Assembly: GCA_964370305.1 (NCBI GenBank)
Contig: CAYJIU010000053.1
Coordinates: 1-14,955, forward strand
Direction of reading: 5' to 3'
DNA from: CAYJAD01 sp964370305
Lineage (GTDB): Bacteria; Desulfobacterota; Desulfovibrionia; Desulfovibrionales; Desulfovibrionaceae
DNA length: 14,955 nucleotides
The notes below the pieces were generated by a model, which was not told the origin of the DNA, did no database searches, and was given only the letters and a program-made list of their open reading frames with translations. The translations under genes were made by a program, and so were the position numbers. Each line of letters starts with the position of its first letter. Position 1 is the stretch's first letter. Shown here one piece after another: positions 1 to 6,098 of this stretch.

Positions 1-15
1 AGGCAACGTGCCTTT

Positions 16-45
16 CTGAAAAGCGCATGGAAATGCGTTTTTCAG
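16..45. other. Short hairpin at window edge
   Basis: A 13-bp stem (16-28 with 33-45, one G/T position) closes a GGAA loop of the GNRA type. No T-run follows on the plus strand, so it is not a clear terminator. It may belong to the 3' region of a gene lying before the window. Confidence 0.4.
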
Positions 46-69
46 CATCGACTAAATAAAAAACATTTC

Positions 70-215
70 GAGGCTCCTGCACAATTAAAAAGGCATGGAT
101 TGCTTCGTCGCTACGCTTCTCGCAATGACTTAATATTACAACAAAAGTCATTGCGAGAAGCGCAGCGACGAAGCAATCCATGTATTTTTATCATTTTAAG
201 AATTATGCAGGACTC
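70..215. repeat. Long foldback (REP/MITE-like) palindromic repeat
   Basis: The core is an inverted repeat with 37-nt arms (94-130 and 146-182) that differ at one base, around a 15-nt loop. The arm contains GATTGCTTCGTCGCTACGC and its complement. Outer arms 75-86 and 201-212 (TCCTGCAcAATT against AATTaTGCAGGA) pair again, with GAG/CTC beyond them, so the whole stretch can fold back on itself. No coding gene is credible here, although one frame stays open through it by chance. The motif CATTGCGAG...GAAGCAATCC resembles palindromes I recall from intergenic DNA of many bacteria; that recollection is unverified. It could be a REP-like sequence moved by a RAYT-type transposase or a MITE; no transposase is in the window. 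Confidence 0.8.
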
Positions 216-248
216 TTATTTCAACTTTAAGGCAGAAAGTCGAACTAT

Positions 249-291
249 AAAAAAAGCCCCCTTGCAAAAACATAACAAGGGGGGCTTTTTT
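249..291. terminator. Bidirectional rho-independent terminator
   Basis: A stem of AAAAAGCCCCCTTG (251-264) pairs with CAAGGGGGGCTTTTT (276-290), with one extra G and an 11-nt loop. There is an A-run on one side and a T-run on the other, so it can work both ways. On the minus strand it lies downstream of the lipoprotein gene that ends at 365. Confidence 0.85.
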
Positions 292-364
292 CATTTATTA
301 TACACAAGGCCACGCAGCGCGCAAATTCTTCACGCTTAGCATAGGGCCTTTTTATCGGTTTATC

Positions 365-601
365 TTACCACTGTCTTTCATTTTCCTTGCTAATTACAGC
401 ACCTGCAAGGGCACCAAGCCCTGCACCTGCAAGCGCACCCCAACCAGCATAACCTCCAGCAATGGCTGCAACACCAGCCCCAGCCGCAGCACCAAGAGCT
501 GCACCGCTTAAAGTACCTTGCTGTGTTCTTGACATATTTGTGCAACCGCTACCACCCGCAATGGCCAGTATTAATGCACCAGCAACTAAAATCTTTTTCA
601 T
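365..601 (-). CDS. Glycine-zipper lipoprotein
   Basis: A 78-residue small exported protein. Residues 1-19 form a lipoprotein signal ending in GGSGC, so Cys20 is the likely lipidated residue; the lipobox is weak because Gly stands at -3 where Leu is usual. The rest (about residues 29-70) is a run of Gly/Ala repeats of the GxxxG type, as in the glycine-zipper (YMGG/OmpA-like) lipoproteins that insert in or associate with the outer membrane. The start is supported by GAGGTAAG just upstream. It begins 3 nt after the stop of the preceding exported-protein gene, so the two are probably co-transcribed and translationally coupled. The exact role is unknown; envelope integrity or stress is a guess from family context. 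Confidence 0.75.
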   Translation of the reverse strand: MKKILVAGALILAIAGGSGCTNMSRTQQGTLSGAALGAAAGAGVAAIAGGYAGWGALAGAGLGALAGAVISKENERQW

Positions 602-604
602 ATC

Positions 605-1015
605 TTACCTCTTTTTTAATGTTGGTTCCATCACTTCGTACCAAAGCACGTTAAATACTGGCCTGTCAAGCTCAGTAGGATTATCTGTATACCATTTATC
701 AAGTGTATCAACGATACTTGCTCGCTCAACGCCGGAAAAGGCTAAAATCCAATTCTCAGGAAAGGCAGTGAGCGATTTTACGATTTCATCGTGACTTGCC
801 TTTTCGCCGTCCGCTTCTTCACGATGTTTTGCCGTTAAATATTCCATGGCCACGGCGCACTCAACGCCATATATTAAGGCCATTTTCACTTCATGAGAAG
901 ACTCCATCCAAACTTTACCCGTAAGGTCGGTAACAGGATTTTGTCCAGCTATAGATATTGTGGAACTAAGCATTACTACCGCTAAAAGCATGAAGCTCAA
1001 AACTATTTTTTTCAT
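605..1015 (-). CDS. Exported protein of unknown function
   Basis: A 136-residue protein with a clear Sec signal peptide (MKKIVLSFMLLAVVML, with cleavage near the IAG at residues 22-24) and a soluble remainder, so it is probably periplasmic. I chose the ATG at 1015 over the longer open frame from 1093 because AAGGAG sits just upstream and the signal peptide starts exactly there; the longer version would also begin upstream of the predicted transcription start. The mature part is acidic, with a YGVECAVAMEYL segment and a C-terminal WYTDNPTELDRPVFNVLW segment that looks like a conserved core. I cannot name the family. It forms a tight pair with the downstream glycine-zipper lipoprotein, suggesting a shared envelope role. 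Confidence 0.7.
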   Translation of the reverse strand: MKKIVLSFMLLAVVMLSSTISIAGQNPVTDLTGKVWMESSHEVKMALIYGVECAVAMEYLTAKHREEADGEKASHDEIVKSLTAFPENWILAFSGVERASIVDTLDKWYTDNPTELDRPVFNVLWYEVMEPTLKKR

Positions 1016-1036
1016 ATAATTCTCCTTCAAATTCGG

Positions 1037-1048
1037 GGGGTATACCCC
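1037..1048. promoter_or_regulatory. GGGGTATACCCC palindrome, possible operator
   Basis: A perfect 12-bp palindrome lies at about +1 to +12 of the predicted minus-strand transcript, a typical repressor position. G-tract/C-tract sites around TA-rich centres recall operators of the CsoR/RcnR/CstR repressor family, but that resemblance is only compositional. Confidence 0.4.
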
Positions 1049-1054
1049 GTGTTG

Positions 1055-1083
1055 ATATTGCAAACTTATGCTTGCGCTGTCAA
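1055..1083 (-). promoter_or_regulatory. Sigma-70 promoter of the exported-protein/lipoprotein pair
   Basis: On the minus strand a perfect TTGACA (-35, 1083-1078) is followed after 17 nt by CAATAT (-10, 1060-1055). The expected start is near 1048, giving a leader of about 33 nt before the ATG at 1015. This is the best sigma-70 match in the window. Confidence 0.7.
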
Positions 1084-1158
1084 CACATAACATCCTTAGA
1101 CAATTATTTTATTTCTCTTAATGGACTTCAAATATTTTTTACTGCATTATTTGTGTAA

Positions 1159-1179
1159 GATGCATTTTTGTATTGCATC
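1159..1179. promoter_or_regulatory. Dyad GATGCA-N9-TGCATC upstream of rpoN
   Basis: Two 6-bp inverted arms (1159-1164 and 1174-1179) with a 9-nt spacer sit just upstream of the sigma-54-like box. This is a plausible activator or repressor site. No cognate regulator can be named. Confidence 0.3.
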
Positions 1180-1192
1180 CTCACTGCCAATA

Positions 1193-1208
1193 TGGCACAA
1201 TATTTGTA
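1193..1208 (+). promoter_or_regulatory. Sigma-54-like (-24/-12) promoter before rpoN
   Basis: TGGCAC (1193-1198), five bases, then TTGTA (1204-1208) matches the consensus TGGCAC-N5-TTGCA at exact spacing. The one departure is GT instead of GC at the -12 element, which is expected to weaken it. The predicted start is near 1219, about 46 nt before the rpoN ATG. A sigma-70 promoter could overlap: TTGCAT at 1173 and CACAAT near 1196 are weak matches. Confidence 0.35.
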
Positions 1209-1264
1209 AGGCGTGTATAGCAACCTTATACAGCCGATACTATTGCAAAAAGGAACGAGTATTT

Positions 1265-2692
1265 ATGGCATTGGAGCTTAGACAACAGCTAAAGCTTGCC
1301 CAACAGCTGGTGATGACACCACAATTACAGCAAGCTATCAAGCTTTTGCAGCTTTCCCGTCTTGAACTTGTGGAAACTGTCCAACAAGAGCTACTTGAAA
1401 ACCCTTTCTTAGAAGAAGGTTTTGAAGATAATTTTGATACAGAAGGGGCAGAGCTTCGTAATACAAGTAACGAAGAACAAGTTTATGACAAGGAGCTTGC
1501 AAAGGAAGCTGACTGGGAGGATTACCTTGGTGAATTTGCCAGTACCCCCCGCAATCTACAGCCGCGCGAATTTGAAGCTCATGACGATTTAAGCCCGTTT
1601 GAAGCGCGCTATGCCGAAAAACCGTCCCTTGAAGGCCACTTGCTCTGGCAGCTGCGCCTCTCCTCACTAAGCGATGTCCAAAAAGAAGTTGGGGAAATAA
1701 TAATTGGAAACCTTTCCTCTTCCGGCTACTTGCAGGCAAGCATTGAAGACATGGCGCAAATGATTGATGTTGCAGAAAATGATATAGAAGAAGTATTGCA
1801 AGCGGTGCAGTTTTTTGACCCAGTGGGAGTTGCTGCGCGTAATGCCTCAGAATGTTTAATGATACAATTGCGCAACTTAAATTATGATCGTGACCCCATC
1901 TTAGTTGCCTTAGTTACTGAACATTTAGAGGATCTTGAGGCCAAACGCTACAAGCCACTTTTGCGTAAATATCAAATTGATCTTGAAGACTTAAGGGAAT
2001 ATTTAGATATTATTCAATCCCTTGAGCCCTTACCGGGCGCATCGTTTGGTGGTAGTGACCCCACATTTATTAGCCCCGATGTTTTTGTATATAAGTATGG
2101 CGATGATTTTGTAATCATCCTAAATGACGATGGTTTACCACACTTACAGCTTTCAACTATACTACAAGATGATGGTTTTGAGCGCATGCCTGAGGCGGAA
2201 AAAGAGTACTGTTCTGAAAAAATGCGTGCAGCATCTTGGCTGATTAAAAGTCTTTATCAGCGACAGCGTACTTTATATAAAGTAGTTGAAAGTATTATTA
2301 AATACCAGCGTCCCTTCTTTGAGCAAGGGGTAACACAACTAGCACCGTTAATTCTCAAAGATATTGCTGATGATATTACCATGCATGAGTCCACCGTAAG
2401 CCGCATAACCACCAATAAATATGTGGCGACACCGCATGGTACTTTTGAGCTAAAATTCTTCTTTAACAGTGCGTTGGAGCTTGACGACGGAAGTCAGGTT
2501 GGCTCAGAAAGTGTAAAGGCACTCATCAAAAAATTTATTGGTGAAGAAGACTCTAAAAACCCACTTAGTGATGAGCGCATTGGTGAAATGCTCAAAGAAC
2601 ACTTAAAGGTAAATATTGCGCGCAGAACTGTTGCAAAATATAGGACTGCCATGGACATTGCATCTTCATCTAAGCGCAAAGAACATTTTTAG
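1265..2692 (+). CDS. rpoN: RNA polymerase sigma-54 factor
   Basis: A 475-residue sigma-54, the family's usual length. It directs core polymerase to -24/-12 promoters that need an AAA+ enhancer-binding protein to melt. Region I at the N-terminus is Gln/Leu-rich (LRQQLKLAQQLVMTPQLQQA), followed by an acidic linker (about residues 50-110), the core-binding domain, the helix-turn-helix region and the RpoN box ARRTVAKYR at 452-460 near the C-terminus. The open frame extends upstream to 1121, but that extension (Cys-rich, no homology) is unlikely: the canonical N-terminus starts at 1265, with AGGAA 9 nt upstream. It heads the rpoN-hpf-rapZ-PTS cluster. lptB, which often precedes rpoN, is not there; divergent unrelated genes are. 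Confidence 0.97.
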   Translation: MALELRQQLKLAQQLVMTPQLQQAIKLLQLSRLELVETVQQELLENPFLEEGFEDNFDTEGAELRNTSNEEQVYDKELAKEADWEDYLGEFASTPRNLQPREFEAHDDLSPFEARYAEKPSLEGHLLWQLRLSSLSDVQKEVGEIIIGNLSSSGYLQASIEDMAQMIDVAENDIEEVLQAVQFFDPVGVAARNASECLMIQLRNLNYDRDPILVALVTEHLEDLEAKRYKPLLRKYQIDLEDLREYLDIIQSLEPLPGASFGGSDPTFISPDVFVYKYGDDFVIILNDDGLPHLQLSTILQDDGFERMPEAEKEYCSEKMRAASWLIKSLYQRQRTLYKVVESIIKYQRPFFEQGVTQLAPLILKDIADDITMHESTVSRITTNKYVATPHGTFELKFFFNSALELDDGSQVGSESVKALIKKFIGEEDSKNPLSDERIGEMLKEHLKVNIARRTVAKYRTAMDIASSSKRKEHF

Positions 2693-2753
2693 TATATGTC
2701 ACAAAGTTTTACGGCCCTAGTAGCACAAACGCTTGTGATTTGCTCTCAGACTG

Positions 2754-2772
2754 AAATACGCACTGCGTATTT
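2754..2772. other. Small hairpin between rpoN and hpf
   Basis: AAATACG (2754-2760) pairs with CGTATTT (2766-2772) over a 5-nt loop. A second short dyad, CACAA/TTGTG, lies at 2724-2737. The stem is AT-rich with only TTTAATAAA nearby, so it is at best a weak terminator or an attenuator/operator in the 143-nt gap. Confidence 0.3.
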
Positions 2773-2835
2773 TAATAAATGGTAATGGTATGCGTCCGCA
2801 CGATTTTGTGTTGACCTTGAGCTAAGGAGTACTGC

Positions 2836-3369
2836 ATGAATATTGCTTTCACGTTCAAGAACTTTGAACCTTCAGATCACCTTAAAAAGTATGCCCGCCG
2901 TCGCTTTGAAAAGCTTGGCCGTTTTTTTGGCAAGTCAGCTGGCCTTGATGTCCAAGTCAACCTAAGCGTTGATAAATTCAGACATAAATGCGACGTGCGC
3001 GTAAGTGGTGAGGGCCTTGCCCTAACCGCCACTGAACAAACAGAAGAAATGTACTCTTCCATTGACCTTGTGCTTGATAAGTTAGAAGCGCAAATAAAAA
3101 AACAAGTATCACGCCAAAAGAAGCATCATCGCCAAGCGCGCGATGCTAAGGTTGAAGTATTTACCTATAATTTCGCCGGAGAACTGGACGAAGGCAACAT
3201 TGGCACACGCCGCTTTGAGCCAAAACCCATGGCTCTTGATGAGGCCATATTGCAACTTGAGTCAGTGGGCAGTGAGTTTCTTGTATTCTTAAGTGCTGAA
3301 AACCAACGAATTAATGTAGTTTATCGTCGCCGCAGTGGCGAATACGGACTTATTGATCCCATAGTATAA
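2836..3369 (+). CDS. hpf: Ribosome hibernation promoting factor, long form
   Basis: A 177-residue long-type HPF. This protein binds the 30S subunit in starved or stationary cells and drives 70S dimerisation into inactive 100S particles. The N-terminal RaiA/HPF domain (about residues 1-100) opens with MNIAFTFKNFEPSDHLKKYA and ends in the basic stretch KKQVSRQKKHHRQAR (residues about 88-102). The C-terminal dimerisation domain (about 120-177) has the typical KPMALDEAILQLE...FLVFLSAE...INVVYRR...GEYGLIDP pattern. Its 177 residues separate it from the short enterobacterial HPF of about 95 residues. AAGGAG 6 nt before the ATG fixes the start. It lies in the usual place after rpoN and is probably partly co-transcribed. 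Confidence 0.95.
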   Translation: MNIAFTFKNFEPSDHLKKYARRRFEKLGRFFGKSAGLDVQVNLSVDKFRHKCDVRVSGEGLALTATEQTEEMYSSIDLVLDKLEAQIKKQVSRQKKHHRQARDAKVEVFTYNFAGELDEGNIGTRRFEPKPMALDEAILQLESVGSEFLVFLSAENQRINVVYRRRSGEYGLIDPIV

Positions 3370-3387
3370 ACTATGCGCAAACAAAAT

Positions 3388-3443
3388 GGGTGTTTCAAGG
3401 ATATTTTCAATAGTATACGATCTATATTAACCTTGAAACACCC
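3388..3443 (+). other. Inverted repeat with 13-bp arms in the hpf-rapZ gap
   Basis: GGGTGTTTCAAGG (3388-3400) and CCTTGAAACACCC (3431-3443) are perfect complements around a 30-nt AT-rich loop. The 3' arm ends 14 nt before the rapZ ATG, and no T-run follows, so it is not a standard terminator. It may be an mRNA processing or stability hairpin, a translational control element for rapZ, or a scar where ptsN was lost. Confidence 0.6.
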
Positions 3444-3457
3444 TACACGAGGGAATA

Positions 3458-4372
3458 ATGCAAGCAACTTCACCCCCTCTAAAAGCATATATCATCACGG
3501 GTCTTTCCGGTGCTGGAAAAAGCACAGCCCTACAAGTATTTGAAGATTTAGGTTATTTTACCGTAGATGGCCTACCCATAGCCCTCATTCAAGAAATGGT
3601 GGAGCTTATGCAGCGTGAATCCATGCAGCATTTTCAAGGCATTGCACTTGGTATAAGCTTACACAGCTCAACCTTAGCTGAGGATATGAGCCATGTTATG
3701 CAAAGTATCTGCACACAAAATATCGAGCCGTGCATTATATATTTAGAATCACAAGAAGCAGAGCTTATGCGCCGCTACGCCACCACTAGACGCCCGCACC
3801 CACTAGAACGCAGTGGAATAGGGCTTGAATCTGCCATTGAATCAGAAAAAAGACACTTAATGCCCTTAAAGCGCATGGCCGACATGGTCATTGATACCAG
3901 CCAGTTTTCCATACATGATTTGCGAAGAGCACTACAAGAACGCTGGGGTGGCACCGGTAAATCTCTACATAAATTAAAAATAAATATTGTTTCCTTTGGT
4001 TTTAAGTATGGCATCCCCAAGGAGGCAGATTTTGTTTTTGATTTACGTTTTTTACCAAACCCATACTTTGACGCAGAATTGCGCCCACTATCTGGTAAGG
4101 ATGCAGTAATTGCAGACTATGTTTTTGGTAAGGCACCGGAGCAAAAATTCTTAAAAAAATTTGTGGAATTCATGCTTCAAACTATTGAGCTTATCGAAAG
4201 TGAAGGCCGATACAGATTAACATTAGCCATTGGCTGCACCGGTGGGCGGCATCGCTCAGTGGCAGCAGCTGAACATTTGCGCAAGGTTATAAAGCAAGCC
4301 GGATATGCCACTGCTCTTGAGCACAGGCATCTGGCATTATTTGAAGCCCATGACCAGTTAAAACTTTTATAG
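3458..4372 (+). CDS. rapZ: RNase adaptor / nucleotide-binding protein RapZ
   Basis: A 304-residue RapZ (YvcJ/UPF0042 family). In enterobacteria it binds glucosamine-6-phosphate and presents the GlmZ sRNA to RNase E; in other phyla the family is a nucleotide-binding protein with a less certain role. The N-terminal P-loop domain has Walker A GLSGAGKST (residues 15-23), the TVDGLP segment near 35-40 and YLESQEAELMRRY...TRRPHPL (about residues 94-116). The C-terminal domain carries FDLRFLPNPYF...LRPLSGKD and the signature GCTGGRHRSVAAAEHL. The start has GAGGGA 5 nt upstream. It follows hpf directly because ptsN is missing. Whether it acts as an RNA-binding adaptor here is not known. Confidence 0.95.
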   Translation: MQATSPPLKAYIITGLSGAGKSTALQVFEDLGYFTVDGLPIALIQEMVELMQRESMQHFQGIALGISLHSSTLAEDMSHVMQSICTQNIEPCIIYLESQEAELMRRYATTRRPHPLERSGIGLESAIESEKRHLMPLKRMADMVIDTSQFSIHDLRRALQERWGGTGKSLHKLKINIVSFGFKYGIPKEADFVFDLRFLPNPYFDAELRPLSGKDAVIADYVFGKAPEQKFLKKFVEFMLQTIELIESEGRYRLTLAIGCTGGRHRSVAAAEHLRKVIKQAGYATALEHRHLALFEAHDQLKLL

Positions 4373-4462
4373 AAAATTTATTTTGCATATTATTTTGAGC
4401 CTAAATATTTATTGTTGAAAAACCAATTTAAATGTAAATCCTTAAGTCAAAAGGGGGGAAAT

Positions 4463-4882
4463 ATGAGCCAAGAAAACACCTCAGAACATGTGGGCATTAT
4501 TGTGGTGGCCCATGGGGATTACGCCGCAGCCCTACTTCGCACTGCAGAGTTTATACTAGGCCCACTCACCGATTGTACATCCATTAGCATTGATGTAGCC
4601 TATGATGTTGAAGACACAGTAAAAAGACTAGAAGACGCCGCCTCGCGTCTTAACAAAGGAACAGGGGTTATTATCCTTACCGATATGTTTGGCGGAACGC
4701 CTACCAACTTGAGCCTAGCCTTGCTTGCCAAGCACAATGTGGAAGTGGTGACCGGGGTTAATCTGCCCATGCTTTTAAAAGTTTTTACTTCACGCACCCA
4801 ACCCCTGACAGAACTTGCACATATTGCTGAGGACGCTGGTAAAAACGGTATTGTTGTAGCTGGAAGTATGTTAGGCAAATAA
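4463..4882 (+). CDS. PTS mannose-family EIIA component
   Basis: A 139-residue EIIA of the mannose/fructose/sorbose PTS family, a soluble phosphocarrier that takes phosphate from HPr. The start of the fold, GIIVVAHGDYA, places the phosphorylated His at residue 17. DMFGGTPTNLSLAL and EVVTGVNLPMLLKV are the family's conserved active-site and dimer segments. I chose the ATG at 4463 because AAGGGGGG lies just upstream; an in-frame TTG at 4412 would add a Lys/Cys-rich tail with no support. It begins 90 nt after rapZ, in an AT-rich gap with only a weak promoter candidate (TTGCAT at 4383-4388, TATTTA at 4406-4411). A regulatory PTS role alongside RpoN and RapZ is an inference. Confidence 0.92.
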   Translation: MSQENTSEHVGIIVVAHGDYAAALLRTAEFILGPLTDCTSISIDVAYDVEDTVKRLEDAASRLNKGTGVIILTDMFGGTPTNLSLALLAKHNVEVVTGVNLPMLLKVFTSRTQPLTELAHIAEDAGKNGIVVAGSMLGK

Positions 4883-4885
4883 ACT

Positions 4886-5341
4886 ATGCTATTATTTCGG
4901 ATAGATAACAGGCTCATCCATGGGCAAATTATTGAGGCATGGCTACCATATATACATGCCAAACATATAGTAGTTGCCAATGATGATTTAGCTAGTGATA
5001 GTTTGCGTCAAGAAATAACTTGCTTAGCCATACCGGAACAAATACAGGTTCACTTTGTATGTATAGCCCAGTTACCTCAAATTTTGCACAAACTTGCCAA
5101 CGACAAAATCCTTGTTATTTTAGAAACTTGTGCCGATGCAGCCATGGCTATAAGCCTTGATATTCCACAGCCACATGTGAATGTAGGCAATTTGCACTTT
5201 GCCCCGGGCAAAAAACAACTCCTACCGCACGTGGCCGTAACCGATGATGAGCTTAATATATTAAAGGATTTGGATGCCAAGCTCAGCCTTGATTTTCGCG
5301 CTATTCCCACAGAAAAACCTCGAGGTTTGCATGAACTTTAA
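4886..5341 (+). CDS. PTS mannose/sorbose-family EIIB component
   Basis: A 151-residue EIIB. It starts LLFRIDNRLIHGQIIEAW, the family's RIDxRLIHGQ motif, with the phosphorylated His at residue 12. GNLHFAPGKKQLLP and FRAIPTEKP further on match the usual EIIB layout. It begins 3 nt after the EIIA stop with only a weak Shine-Dalgarno sequence, so translation is probably coupled. Its 3' end holds GAGG (5321-5325 region) and the ATG of the next frame at 5331, giving an 11-nt overlap with EIIC. It accepts phosphate from EIIA and would pass it to sugar bound at EIIC/EIID. Confidence 0.92.
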   Translation: MLLFRIDNRLIHGQIIEAWLPYIHAKHIVVANDDLASDSLRQEITCLAIPEQIQVHFVCIAQLPQILHKLANDKILVILETCADAAMAISLDIPQPHVNVGNLHFAPGKKQLLPHVAVTDDELNILKDLDAKLSLDFRAIPTEKPRGLHEL

Positions 5342-6016
5342 CTCCGCTTTAGATCCTCTTTACCTTGGTTTTCTGGGGTGTTTTTTTTTGTCCTTGCAAG
5401 TCTAGCTAGGTGTAGCATTAGCATTGGCCTTTTAGACAGGCCCTTGATTGCAGCTTTTTTGTTCGGTGCTATCACTAGCACATTAGAATTTGCTCTACCC
5501 CTTGGCATTATACTTGAATTATTTTGGCTAGATGTATTACGCCTTGGCGCGGTTATCCCACCATCTGGAACGCTATCTTTTTTATTATTATACCCTCTCA
5601 CCTTACTATTTTCGTGGCAAGCACCAAGTCAACTTGCCGTGCCTCTACTCATATGCTTGCCCTTCGCTTATACCATAACATGGGTAGAGTTATGGCAAAG
5701 AAAACGCACCAATGTTTATATAAATGACCTTGAGGCTTGGGTAGAAAATCCCCAAAATGGCATTAGCCCACAAGATATTGTTTATAAAACTATGGCGCGT
5801 TTTATCTTATGGGAATGTTTATTGTATATAACTTTATTTACTAGCCTTTGGGGCATATTTACCTTACTCAATAAGGCCCATGCCCTACCCCTCATTGCAC
5901 ATATGAACTGGCCAATCCTCTACAGTATGGGCCTTATGGGAGCTGTGCTTGCGCTGCGCACCAAACGCGCGTATGCCATCCTAGCCATAGGTATAATCAT
6001 TGCGTTTTTATTATAG
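5331..6016 (+). CDS. PTS mannose/sorbose-family EIIC, frame-broken at T9
   Basis: A membrane permease component of about 228 residues if the frame is restored. The ATG at 5331 overlaps the EIIB stop by 11 nt and has GAGG a few bases upstream, a textbook coupled start. That frame reads MNFNSALDPLYLGFLGCFF and stops at TAG (5403-5405) after 24 codons. The -1 frame, entered anywhere in the nine T at 5381-5389, continues as FFFVLASLARCSISIGLLDRP and stays open to 6016. The later part has family marks: GLLDRPLIAAFLFG, LELFWLDVLRLGAVIPP and several hydrophobic segments. The alternative GTG at 5378 has no usable Shine-Dalgarno sequence and would cut off the first membrane helix. No EIID gene follows. 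The break could be programmed, phase-variable, a real lesion or a sequence error. Confidence 0.8.
5379..5390 (+). other. T9 slippery tract in EIIC
   Basis: In the frame of the 5331 ATG the codons are TGT TTT TTT TTG, which contains T TTT TTT and T TTT TTG heptamers of the X XXY YYZ type. GGGG (5375-5378) lies immediately upstream. T10 or T7 would place EIIC in one continuous frame. It is the longest homopolymer I saw inside a gene in this window. Confidence 0.7.
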
Positions 6017-6063
6017 CCTTACTATGTTTTTAAGGCCGACTATTATAGCCAGCACTAAAAACG

Positions 6064-6095
6064 AGACCTCTGCGCAATTTACTGCGTAGAGGTCT
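6064..6095 (-). terminator. Hairpin, probable terminator of the liv operon
   Basis: AGACCTCTGCGCA (6064-6076) pairs with TGCGTAGAGGTCT (6083-6095) with one mismatch and a 6-nt loop. Read on the minus strand it is followed by CGTTTTTAG, so it could end the liv transcript after livF. On the plus strand no T-run follows. The last 12 bases recur as a direct repeat at 6189-6200, on the other side of the 93-nt element. Confidence 0.5.
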
Positions 6096-6098
6096 AAG

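Noticed and set aside
100..339. Plus-strand open frame across the window's left edge
   Set aside because: It runs straight through the foldback repeat and the terminator stem; the peptide is a translation of those palindromes and has no Shine-Dalgarno site.
1016..1093. Longer version of the exported protein from 1093
   Set aside because: It would place 26 residues before a clear signal peptide and includes the promoter itself; AAGGAG supports the ATG at 1015.
1121..1264. N-terminal extension of rpoN from an upstream ATG
   Set aside because: The extra 48 residues are Cys-rich and unlike any sigma-54 N-terminus, and they overlap the promoter-like region; the canonical start with an AGGAA site is at 1265.
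1338..1739. 133-codon open frame opposite rpoN
   Set aside because: A shadow of rpoN's own codon pattern; no ribosome site or recognisable domain.
4412..4462. TTG start for the PTS EIIA
   Set aside because: No family similarity in the added residues; the ATG at 4463 has a very strong Shine-Dalgarno sequence.
5378..6016. EIIC starting at the GTG at 5378 as a normal gene
   Set aside because: No Shine-Dalgarno sequence at suitable distance and the first membrane segment would be truncated, whereas ATG 5331 has GAGG and overlaps EIIB. Kept only as an alternative.
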